A DNA stretch of 23,253 nt from DATLYH01 sp035575035 (GTDB lineage: Bacteria > Planctomycetota > Planctomycetia > Gemmatales > Gemmataceae): assembly GCA_035575035.1 (NCBI GenBank), contig DATLYH010000190.1, positions 1 to 23,253 of the forward strand. The letters are read 5' to 3'. The position numbers and the translations under genes are program-made. The notes under the pieces were generated by a model. That model saw only the letters and a list, made by a program, of their open reading frames with translations, did not search any database and had not been told where the DNA came from. Every line of letters starts with the position of its first letter. The first letter of the stretch is position 1. Positions 8,240 through 14,827 of the stretch are shown piece by piece.

Positions 8240-8772
8240 GGGTTGCCCCCTGAATCTTGGTACGGTCCCGTCCCGCGCCGCACTCCTGCGGGGCCGGGAT
8301 TCACCTTTCTCCGGACTGTCCCACCAGAAGTATTGCTTCCGTTCGGCCGACCGATCCGCTGAGGCAGGGCAAAGGCAAAAGCAGGCGCGAGAAGGGAAGA
8401 GGTAGAATCGGCCCCGCCGGTTGATTCCCTCCTCTCCTCAAGACCTGGTCCGCCGTCCCTTCTCGTCCGCTCGTTAGCCTTTCGCCAGCCGGCGTCTCAG
8501 GGATTCTACGTCGCCGCGCTTGAAAAAGGTTCACCCCGGCCCCTTCCGCAAAGGCCGGTGGTAATGCGCTTCCATGATGACGGAAGAAAGAAGCGCCAGC
8601 AAGGAGGAAGCATTCCAGGAGCCGTTAGAAGGATGTAAGGATGAATCATCTCAAGGCCAGACGCTGTCAACGCTCTTGAAGCCGGAAGCATGGATTTCAT
8701 CCTTCATCCCTCTAGGAGACGCCTGCTAAGATAGACTCGCGCCCGTGGTCCGCACGCTCCTTGCTGCAAGTG
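8240..8772. other. 533-nt divergent intergenic region
   Basis: It lies between the divergent HEAT-repeat gene and the CxxC membrane-protein gene and should hold both promoters. Small open frames here have no ribosome-binding sites or recognisable composition. The only structure I see is the imperfect inverted repeat at 8631-8709. No convincing -35/-10 pair or sigma-54 site was found. Confidence 0.5.
8631..8709. repeat. Imperfect inverted repeat upstream of the CxxC membrane-protein gene
   Basis: GGATGTAAGGATGAATC at 8631-8647 and GATTTCATCCTTCATCC at 8693-8709 are inverted copies differing by one base in each arm length, about 45 nt apart. The right arm ends 63 nt before the gene start. The sequence also carries a GGATG/AAGGATGA direct echo within each arm. 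It could be a regulator site pair or a long hairpin. Confidence 0.35.
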
Positions 8773-10287
8773 ATGGCGGCCATGCCGGCTCCCGCTAATT
8801 CTTCTGACTCTGCCCCCCCCTCAGTCTGCCCCGGCTGCGGCGCGCTGATCCCGGTCCTGGTCGAGGCGCCGCCTGCTGCCCTGAGTGTGGGGCGCGGTCA
8901 GGTGTCTGGTGCCGGCTGCCGCGTCCATGTCTCGGAAGCCGGCCTTCTCACCCGGCTCCAGATCGAGACGCCCGGCGGTGTCATCTACCACGGCCGGGAG
9001 CCCAGCCGCCTGCTGACGGCCAAGGGGGCCACACTGCTGCTGGCCGGTCCGCCGGTGGTCCTTGCCCTGGCCGTGGCGTTCGGGCTCCTCGGCGCAGGTG
9101 TCGAGCCGCTGCCGGTGGTCATCGCCCTGTTGGTGATGGCCCTCGTTCTCTACCTCGTGGCCCGCGCTGGTTGGAAATCCCGAGACGATCTGTCCGAGCG
9201 GGCCGTGGTTTACGCCTGGGACCGACTGGTGCCGCAGCTGCACGAGCCGAAGTTCTCGCTGGAGGAATCGGCCTTCCTGGCCGGTCTGGCGCGATGGAGT
9301 GCGGGGTCGGGGCTGGCCGCGCGGCAGCGGGAGAGCTGGCGGCGTGCCCTGGCCCTGACCGAGCAGGCAGCGGTCGAGGGGCGCCCGGTGGTGCGGCACT
9401 TGGCTGCCTTGCAGCGTCTGGCAATAGCCCACGCCGCCGCGGAGGCCGACCCGATCCTGCTGCTGGCAGCGCAGATCGGCCGCTGCTTCGACGCTCGGCC
9501 GGCCGAGGGGCTGACCCGGATGCCTCCTTGCTTTGCCGAGGAGCTGCTCGCCCCGTGGCGGGCCGACTGGTGGAACAAGACTAACCTGGCCCGGCTGCGG
9601 CTGCTGGTCTGTGACCGCGCCTTCGAGGCCGGCCTGGAGGTACGGCACCTGATCGAGGCCGGCCAACTCGTCCCCGCCCTGGCCAACTTGTTGCAGACCG
9701 ACGATCCGGCCGGCCTGGCCCGGCTGCGGCTGCTCTGGTCGCTGCGGGCAAGCCGGCCGTGGGACCGGTGCGGCCCGGCGGTCACCGCCTTTGAGGTCGC
9801 CGCCTTGCCCGAGAGCAGCCGAGTAATGACGGAATACCCGGACCTGTTGCTCTACCAGACGGTGCCCCTGGCGCGGCGGCGAGTCGGCGAGTCGAAAGAC
9901 GCAGGCCCCCGGGGGGAAGTGGTCGTCTGCGGGCGCGGGGTGGCGTTCCAGGGGGTCCTGTTCACCGAGCTGCCGGTCACGCTGGAGGTGTTCTCGCGCG
10001 GCCTGTTCCGGCGGGGCGGCCATCGGCTGGTGGTCGGCGGCCACACCTTCCACCTGCCCGACGACCCCGAGCCGCTGGCCCGCCTGTTGGAGCGCTGGTT
10101 CCACTACCACTTCCGCGAGTTCCTGACGCAGGCGGCCGATGTGGCCGACTGGCAATCACCCGCCGGCGATGCGGTGTTGCGAACCTGGGGGACGGTTGCC
10201 TGTCCGCAGTGCCGCCGCATCGTCCGGGTCAAGCCGGGCGAGGTTGGCGTTGCCCTAGAGGAGCCGGTGGGTCCGCCGGCCCTTTGA
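8773..10287 (+). CDS. Membrane protein of unknown function with terminal CxxC pairs
   Basis: The chosen ATG at 8773 gives 504 aa; no clear Shine-Dalgarno is present, and TTG 8761 or ATG 8782 remain possible. Residues 19-22 are CPGC and residues 477-480 are CPQC, each in a zinc-ribbon-like setting. Two adjacent membrane segments lie at about 86-107 and 113-132. The long C-terminal region (about 135-470) is soluble and rich in Leu, Ala and Arg, with several RLRLL-type helices and an HYHFREFL segment near 440. I do not recognise the family. The two CxxC pairs could make one shared zinc site if both ends face the cytoplasm, which two membrane segments would allow. It stands alone, convergent with csrA. 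Confidence 0.8.
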   Translation: MAAMPAPANSSDSAPPSVCPGCGALIPVLVEAPPAALSVGRGQVSGAGCRVHVSEAGLLTRLQIETPGGVIYHGREPSRLLTAKGATLLLAGPPVVLALAVAFGLLGAGVEPLPVVIALLVMALVLYLVARAGWKSRDDLSERAVVYAWDRLVPQLHEPKFSLEESAFLAGLARWSAGSGLAARQRESWRRALALTEQAAVEGRPVVRHLAALQRLAIAHAAAEADPILLLAAQIGRCFDARPAEGLTRMPPCFAEELLAPWRADWWNKTNLARLRLLVCDRAFEAGLEVRHLIEAGQLVPALANLLQTDDPAGLARLRLLWSLRASRPWDRCGPAVTAFEVAALPESSRVMTEYPDLLLYQTVPLARRRVGESKDAGPRGEVVVCGRGVAFQGVLFTELPVTLEVFSRGLFRRGGHRLVVGGHTFHLPDDPEPLARLLERWFHYHFREFLTQAADVADWQSPAGDAVLRTWGTVACPQCRRIVRVKPGEVGVALEEPVGPPAL

Positions 10288-10340
10288 CGAAGCGGTCTGG
10301 CATTTCGTCCCATGCGGCCACGGCGTGTCTGCCGTGGCGA

Positions 10341-10400
10341 TCCGTCGCAGGATCAATCTCAAGGGGTTTGAGACGGAATTAGAATCGATCTTGCGACGGA
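10341..10400. other. Nested stem-loop downstream of the CxxC membrane-protein gene
   Basis: TCCGTCGCAGGATC at 10341-10354 pairs with GATCTTGCGACGGA at 10387-10400 (14 bp, one G-T wobble). Inside the loop, TCTCAA and TTGAGA form a second 6-bp hairpin. It begins 54 nt after the stop at 10287, between two convergent genes. It may end transcription or protect the 3' end; no U-run is seen. Confidence 0.4.
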
Positions 10401-10531
10401 ACGCGGTCTCAGCCTGGGATGCGCAATCAAGCGGCGGCGGGCAGAAGTTGAGGAGGCGGTTCTTGAAGAGAATCGGAAGTGCCGAGTCGGCGTGGCACCG
10501 GTTGACAGCTGATGCCACCGCAACGGTTATG

Positions 10532-10601
10532 GCGGCCGGCGTCAGCCGGCCGGTCGAGGCGCTGAGGGATACCACCGGCCTGCTAGCGGGCCGCTCGCCC
10601 G
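10532..10601. repeat. Inverted pair of REP-like elements
   Basis: Positions 10532-10554 are the reverse complement of the 439-array core with one change in 23 bases. Positions 10574-10601 (ACCGGCCTGCTAGCGGGCCG followed by CTCGCCCG) are a diverged copy in the forward direction. The two face each other and can pair over about 11 bp, like twin REP elements. They sit just beyond the csrA stop at 10616. Confidence 0.6.
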
Positions 10602-10615
10602 ACTGCCGCTCTGGG

Positions 10616-10867
10616 TCACGGCCGTCGTGCGACGCCGTTGGCCGTGGGCTCAACTTCCAAATCAACAACCTCTGCGGGCAGTACCGCCCTGGCCCGGGTG
10701 AGGCCAGCCTGGATCCGCTCCCACAACTCCCGCCGCTGCACACGAATGGCCGGCGGCGCGGTGATCCCCACACGGACCTTGTTCCCACGGATCTCCAGGA
10801 TGCGAAAGATAATCCCTTGCTCGGGGACCAAGATCTCTTCGCCAATTCGTCGGCTGACCACCAGCAT
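10616..10867 (-). CDS. csrA: Carbon storage regulator CsrA
   Basis: The ATG at 10867 gives 83 aa beginning MLVVSRRIGEEILV, the standard CsrA opening. It is preceded by AGAGGTG at 10873-10879 with 5-nt spacing; the longer upstream frame is rejected. The family core follows: GIIFRILEIRGNKVRVGITA, then PPAIRVQRRELWERI. Arg6 and Arg45 match the RNA-binding arginines. CsrA binds GGA-containing hairpins in mRNA leaders and represses translation or changes stability in the cytoplasm. The C-terminal tail (about 58-83) is longer than in the 61-residue E. coli protein, as is usual outside gammaproteobacteria. The gene is monocistronic here and has a perfect sigma-54 promoter upstream. No flagellar gene or fliW partner is in the window. 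Confidence 0.95.
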   Translation of the reverse strand: MLVVSRRIGEEILVPEQGIIFRILEIRGNKVRVGITAPPAIRVQRRELWERIQAGLTRARAVLPAEVVDLEVEPTANGVARRP

Positions 10868-10913
10868 GAGCCCACCTCTTGACAAAGGATGACCGATCGA
10901 CCATCCCTTGAAG

Positions 10914-10929
10914 AGCAACTATTGTGCCA
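10914..10929 (-). promoter_or_regulatory. Sigma-54 (-24/-12) promoter of csrA
   Basis: On the minus strand the sequence is TGGCACAATAGTTGCT, which matches the published consensus TGGCACRNNNNTTGCW at every defined position. The -12 GC lies at 10915-10916, so transcription should start near 10904, leaving a leader of about 37 nt that contains the csrA ribosome-binding site. Position, strand and spacing all fit. A full match by chance in 23 kb is unlikely (order of 1 in 100 if bases were random). Confidence 0.8.
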
Positions 10930-11227
10930 ATCCCAGAAAAGGCGAAAATCTAGATGCAAGCCATTACAGCAAAAGAAGATCAGGATCGACTCTGCTAAAG
11001 GCCGCGGCCGAGGCGGTCCGAGGACTTGTGCGCTTTTGCCCGAGAGGGACAAATTTCTACCACGCAGCAGCCCAGGCGTTCATCCGCCAGGCGGCTGTCC
11101 TCCGCGGTCGGGCGGACCATTCGTCCAGATGAGGATGGTGTGATCGGGCAGCAACGTCGGAGGATGGCAGACCGATCATACGGCCACGGCCTCATAACAA
11201 AATCCGCGGCCGCTGGGCGGACGGCGC

Positions 11228-11256
11228 TTTCAACCCTCGGTCCAGGCGCCCATAAT
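11228..11256 (+). promoter_or_regulatory. Candidate sigma-70-type promoter of the oxidoreductase gene
   Basis: CATAAT at 11251-11256 (five of six to TATAAT) is preceded by TTTCAA at 11228-11233 with a 17-nt spacer. The -35 is poor (three of six). It lies 34 nt before the start codon. Confidence 0.35.
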
Positions 11257-11290
11257 AGCGGCCGATGGACACACCGAAAGGAGGGCCGTC

Positions 11291-12292
11291 ATGCGACTCG
11301 GACTGATCGGCTTGAAGGGGCACCAGAACGTGGTACTGGAAGGAGCGCGACGGCTCGGCAACGTCGAGCTGGTCGCGGTCGCCGACGATTCCCGGGAAGA
11401 ACTGGAACGCTTCAAGAAGCGGCAGCCGCTGGCCAAGACCGCCGAGACCTACGCCGACTGGCGGCAGCTGCTGGAACATACCGTGATGGACGTTTGCTGT
11501 GTCTGCGATGAGAACCACATCCGGGCCGAGCAGCTGATCGCCCTGGCCCGACGGAACATCCACATCGTGACCGAGAAACCGCTGACCACCACCCTGGAAG
11601 ACCTGGAGCGGGTCCAGGCCGCGTTGGCGCGGTCGAAGAGCCGGTTGACCATGCTGTTGACCATGCGACACGAGGCCAAGTACGTCAAGCTGCGAGAGTT
11701 GGTCCGGGCGGGAGCGATCGGCGAGGTCTGCCAGGCAACAGCGCAGAAGTCGTACCGGCTGGAGAACCGGCCGGCATGGTTCAAGGAGCGGAAGCGGCTG
11801 GGCGGGACGATCCCGTACATCGGCATCCACGCCCTCGATCTGATCCGCTGGGTGACGGGGCTGGACTATACCCACGTGGCCGCCTTCCACGGTCGGATCG
11901 GCAAGCCGGAGATGGGGGAGACGGAGGACCACGCCTCGATCCTGTTACGGATGTCGAACGGAGCGTCAGCGACGGCCCGGCTGGATTACCTGCGCCCGTC
12001 CACCGCACCGTCACACGGCGACGACCGCCTCCGGGTGGCCGGCACCGAGGGGGTGATTGAGTTGCGCTACTCAGACAACGCGGTCCACCTGATGACCACC
12101 AGCAAGAAGCCGCACACGATCGAGCCGGACCCGGTGCCGAACCTGTTTGTGGCGTTCGCGCAGGCTCTGGAGAAGAACGAGCCGACGCCGATCCCTGCCG
12201 AGGACTGCATCTACATCACCGAGGTGGTGCTGCGGGCACGCGATGCCGCCGACCAGCAGAGGATGATCGAGCTCCCCTCGCGGAAGCGCTGA
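11291..12292 (+). CDS. Gfo/Idh/MocA-family NAD(P)-dependent oxidoreductase
   Basis: The ATG at 11291 follows AGGAGG with good spacing and gives 333 aa. The N-terminal Rossmann fold starts MRLGLIGLKGH, then ELVAVAD at 26-32; the family hallmark EKP is at 95-97 (VTEKPLTTTLEDL). The C-terminal alpha/beta domain has GGTIPYIGIHALDLIRW at 171-187, where Asp183 and His180 occupy the usual catalytic-region positions. The family oxidises or reduces sugars, inositols and related alcohols; the substrate cannot be read. The Rossmann glycine motif is unusual: Lys9 stands where the second Gly of GxGxxG is expected. There is no export signal, so it acts in the cytoplasm. It is followed by a large inverted repeat and convergent with the esterase gene. 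Confidence 0.92.
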   Translation: MRLGLIGLKGHQNVVLEGARRLGNVELVAVADDSREELERFKKRQPLAKTAETYADWRQLLEHTVMDVCCVCDENHIRAEQLIALARRNIHIVTEKPLTTTLEDLERVQAALARSKSRLTMLLTMRHEAKYVKLRELVRAGAIGEVCQATAQKSYRLENRPAWFKERKRLGGTIPYIGIHALDLIRWVTGLDYTHVAAFHGRIGKPEMGETEDHASILLRMSNGASATARLDYLRPSTAPSHGDDRLRVAGTEGVIELRYSDNAVHLMTTSKKPHTIEPDPVPNLFVAFAQALEKNEPTPIPAEDCIYITEVVLRARDAADQQRMIELPSRKR

Positions 12293-12310
12293 CCCTTGGG
12301 TAGCTGCGCC

Positions 12311-12447
12311 GCCCCCTCACCCCCAACCCCTCGCCCCCCAATGGGGGCGAGGGGCGAAAGCATTCTTCCCTTGTCGCAGAGGAAGAGGGGAGAAAACATT
12401 CCCCCCTCTCCCCCGAAGCGGGGGAGAGGGGTTGGGGGTGAGGGGGC
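12311..12447. repeat. 137-bp cloverleaf-forming inverted repeat (MITE/REP-like)
   Basis: The outer arms are a perfect 22-bp inverted repeat (12311-12332 and 12426-12447, built of CCCTCACCCCCAACCCC). Inside are two further strong hairpins: 12327-12354 (CCCTCGCCCC around CAAT) and 12403-12431 (CCCCTCTCCCC around CGAAGC). A weaker CTTCC/GGAAG hairpin sits in the middle. The element begins 19 nt after the oxidoreductase stop and ends 49 nt before the esterase stop, so it separates two convergent genes and may end transcription from both sides. Similar C-rich sequences are widespread intergenic repeats in several bacterial phyla. Confidence 0.85.
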
Positions 12448-12495
12448 AAGCGCGGGCGGGCGCGGGCGCCTGCGGCTCCCCGCCAAACGAAAGGA

Positions 12496-13767
12496 TTACC
12501 GGGCGCCGCCCAAGTGCCGGTCGGCATAATCGAGGAATACCTTCCAGTCTTCGCGCGTCATCGAGTGCTTGCCGGGACGGATGAAGTAGCCGAGCCGGCT
12601 GGCGATCAGTCGGCCCGGTTCGGGCATCTGCTTCGCCTCCAGCCCGCCGACGCCCAGGAAACGATAGACCGGATCGGCCGCTTGCAAGACCTGGAACTGG
12701 CCCTCCGGGTTGGCCCACTGGTCCTCGACCGCGTTGGTGAACAGCACCGGCCGCGGGGCGCACAGCGCGACCAGGCAGTGCTGGTCGAACGGCAGCCGGT
12801 CCACCTGGTCGTTGAACTCCTTGAACGTGCCGTTGAACCAGTGCGGGAAGCTGGTGTTGATCCGCCGGACCGACTCGGCCTTGGGGTTGTTCTGCCGGCT
12901 CGGCGCGGTACCGCCGCAGCCCGCCTGGTGCGGGATGGCCAGCGCGATCCGCTCGTCGAGGGCGGCGGCCAGCAGCGCCGTCTTGCCCAACCGCGAGTGG
13001 CCGACCACCGCAATCCGCCGGGCGTCGATATCCTTGTCGGTCGTCAGATAATCGACGGCCCGGTGGATGCCGTAGGCCCAGGCGGCGATAGTGCCCCAGT
13101 CGTGCGGTCCGGGCCGGGTGATCCCCAACTTGGCCAGGTGCGGCTGGATGCCCTCGCGAACGTCGGGACGATCGGGATCGACGTCGCCATTGTAAAAGGT
13201 GGCGACGGCATAGCCGCGGTCGAGGGACTGGTCCAGCGCCCAGACGTCGATCTGGGTGCCGCGGCCGGCCTCGGTGGCGCGGTTCTTCTCAACCCCGGGG
13301 CGGTTGCCGTACATCCAGACGGTGGGCAGGCGCACGGCCGGGTCCTTGACCAGGGTGTGATTGCCGCTGAAGTTCATCCCCACGAAGACGGGGGCGGGTC
13401 CCTTGCGCTGGTTGGGCACAACCAGGAGGAGATGAATCTTCGGCGTTTCGGGCGGCCCGAAGGCGATGGTCACTTCCTTCAGGGTCGCCTTACCGCCCAG
13501 CGCTTGCCGGTCCTCGCGCTCGACCCGGGCGTCGATCTTCAACGGCTCCGGCAGATAGCCGTACATGTAATGCTGGAACAGGGCCTTCAGTTCGGGCCGG
13601 CGCTGGTTGAACCACTGTTCCTTACTCGTGACCCGCTCGCCGTTGAACATCACCAGCGGGTCCGGAAATTCGGGACGGGACGGCAGCTTCTCAACCGGCG
13701 GGAAGTCGGCGCGGGCCACGGCCGCCGGCGCCGCGCAGGCCGCGAGCAGAAGGAGGGTGCGTCGCAT
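12496..13767 (-). CDS. Secreted CE15-like (glucuronoyl esterase-type) alpha/beta-hydrolase
   Basis: The ATG at 13767 with GGAG 8 nt upstream gives 423 aa with a signal peptide (MRRTLLLLAACAAPAAVARA). The nucleophile motif is GHSRLGKTA with Ser258, the CE15 form of the elbow, followed by DERIALAIPHQAGCGGTAPSR, also typical of CE15. The acid is probably in NAVEDQWANP (Glu348/Asp349) and the His is His401 in GKHSMTREDW. MNFSGNHT at 131-138 fits the oxyanion region. CE15 enzymes cleave esters between glucuronoxylan and lignin; bacterial members can have other uronic-ester substrates. That activity is inferred. The protein should act outside the cytoplasm. It is divergent from the cyclase gene, with 70 nt between starts. 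Confidence 0.88.
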   Translation of the reverse strand: MRRTLLLLAACAAPAAVARADFPPVEKLPSRPEFPDPLVMFNGERVTSKEQWFNQRRPELKALFQHYMYGYLPEPLKIDARVEREDRQALGGKATLKEVTIAFGPPETPKIHLLLVVPNQRKGPAPVFVGMNFSGNHTLVKDPAVRLPTVWMYGNRPGVEKNRATEAGRGTQIDVWALDQSLDRGYAVATFYNGDVDPDRPDVREGIQPHLAKLGITRPGPHDWGTIAAWAYGIHRAVDYLTTDKDIDARRIAVVGHSRLGKTALLAAALDERIALAIPHQAGCGGTAPSRQNNPKAESVRRINTSFPHWFNGTFKEFNDQVDRLPFDQHCLVALCAPRPVLFTNAVEDQWANPEGQFQVLQAADPVYRFLGVGGLEAKQMPEPGRLIASRLGYFIRPGKHSMTREDWKVFLDYADRHLGGAR

Positions 13768-13837
13768 GGTCGGGACTCCAGGTTCGGATGTCGGGGCGAA
13801 CCGGATTGCCAGTATAACCCATGAGAGGAGAAGCACC

Positions 13838-14620
13838 ATGCTGAATAAACTGCGCCTGATCGACCTGAGCGTGCCATTGGAGGACGGCGCCGTCAGCGAG
13901 CCGATGCCCGCTCGCATCCAGTACGTCACCCACGAAGGGGAGGGCCTGGCACAGATGCGCCGGTTCTTTGGGGTCAAACCGGAGGACCTGGTTTACTCGA
14001 ACGGCCTGGGCTGGGCAATCGAGGAAGTGCAGGCGATCACGCACACCGGCACTCACGTCGATGCTCCGTACCATTACGGCCCCGTCTCGGAGGGCCGGCC
14101 TGCCCGCCGCATCGACGAGGTGCCGCTGGAGTGGTGCTTCGCCCCCGGCGTGGTGCTTGACCTGCGGCACAAGGCGCCCGGCGACTTCATCACCGTGGCC
14201 GACCTGGAGGCCGCCTTGCAGCGGATCGGGTATCAGCTCCGGCCGCTCGACATCGTGCTCTTGCACACCGGGGCCGACAAGCGCCTGCACTCGCCCGACT
14301 ATTTCGCGCAGCCGGGGTTGGGGCGGGAGGGCGTGCTTTGGCTGGTGGAGCAGGGGGTGAAGGTGATCGGCATCGACGCCTACACGCTGGATCGGCCGTT
14401 CGCCAGCATGCTGGCCGACTACCGGCGCACGGGGGACGGTCGGTTCATCTGGCCGGCCCACTTCGCCGGCATCACGCGCGAGTACTGCCAGATCGAGAAG
14501 CTGGCCAACCTCGAGCAGATCCCCCGGCCGCACGGCTTCTACGTGTCATGCTTGCCAGTCAAGATCAAGGGGGCCAGCGCCGGCTGGTGCCGGGCCGTCG
14601 CTCTGGTCCCTGAGGAATGA
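13838..14620 (+). CDS. Cyclase-family metal-dependent hydrolase (kynurenine formamidase-like)
   Basis: The ATG at 13838 follows GAGGAGAAG with good spacing and gives 260 aa; the longer open frame upstream overlaps the esterase gene and has no signal. The family metal-binding motif is clear as HTGTHVDAPYH at 69-79. Other conserved features are the opening IDLSVPLEDG at 8-17, DIVLLHTG and VIGIDAYTLD. Members bind zinc or manganese and hydrolyse amides or lactones such as N-formylkynurenine; many planctomycete members have no known substrate. No signal peptide is seen. A TATAAC hexamer at 13813-13818 could be a -10 but lacks a good -35. No tryptophan-degradation gene is nearby. Confidence 0.9.
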   Translation: MLNKLRLIDLSVPLEDGAVSEPMPARIQYVTHEGEGLAQMRRFFGVKPEDLVYSNGLGWAIEEVQAITHTGTHVDAPYHYGPVSEGRPARRIDEVPLEWCFAPGVVLDLRHKAPGDFITVADLEAALQRIGYQLRPLDIVLLHTGADKRLHSPDYFAQPGLGREGVLWLVEQGVKVIGIDAYTLDRPFASMLADYRRTGDGRFIWPAHFAGITREYCQIEKLANLEQIPRPHGFYVSCLPVKIKGASAGWCRAVALVPEE

Positions 14621-14663
14621 GATAGTTGGCTGTGAAGAAGAGATAAAGCGGATTTCGGTTGAT

Positions 14664-14684
14664 TTGCTTTGTCATACAAAGCAA
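14664..14684. other. Perfect 9-bp hairpin after the cyclase gene
   Basis: TTGCTTTGT-CAT-ACAAAGCAA is a perfect stem with a 3-nt loop, 43 nt after the cyclase stop codon and 143 nt before the next start. It is AT-richer than its surroundings. No U-run follows, so an operator for a dimeric repressor upstream of the large secreted protein is as plausible as a terminator. Confidence 0.4.
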
Positions 14685-14827
14685 GCACGTTATCGCCTGT
14701 ACACCCCCGCGCCCTACGCATGGACGGCAAATGTGGCACGGGCTGAATCGTGAGCTACATTTATCACGTCCGCCCACCCATGAACGTCTGCTTAACCATT
14801 AATCTTCACTTCGACCGAGGAGGATGT

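Larger units (their letters stand above)
10868..11290. other. 423-nt divergent intergenic region between csrA and the oxidoreductase
   Basis: It contains the csrA leader and sigma-54 promoter, then about 300 nt with no gene, then a candidate sigma-70-type promoter for the oxidoreductase. A stretch at 10920-10990 is richer in A and T than the surroundings. A weak inverted pair TGATCGGG/ACCGATCA lies around 11140-11180. An enhancer site for a sigma-54 activator would be expected here but I cannot identify one. Confidence 0.5.

Noticed and set aside
8301..8700. Two short minus-strand open frames in the divergent intergenic region
   Set aside because: No ribosome-binding sites, no domains, and composition typical of non-coding GC-rich DNA.
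8761..8790. Sigma-54-like TGGTCC with TTGC before the CxxC membrane-protein gene
   Set aside because: The distance between the GG and GC elements is too long and the -24 element is poor.
10325..10882. Plus-strand 185-aa open frame opposite csrA
   Set aside because: Its second half is the antisense of csrA and its first half crosses the stem-loop and REP-like repeats. No ribosome-binding site or recognisable domain.
12514..13824. 436-aa plus-strand open frame
   Set aside because: Shadow of the CE15-like esterase; composition is Arg/Gly/Val-rich without domains.
14730..14750. TGGCACG half of a sigma-54 promoter upstream of the large surface protein
   Set aside because: The -12 TTGC element is missing at the required spacing.
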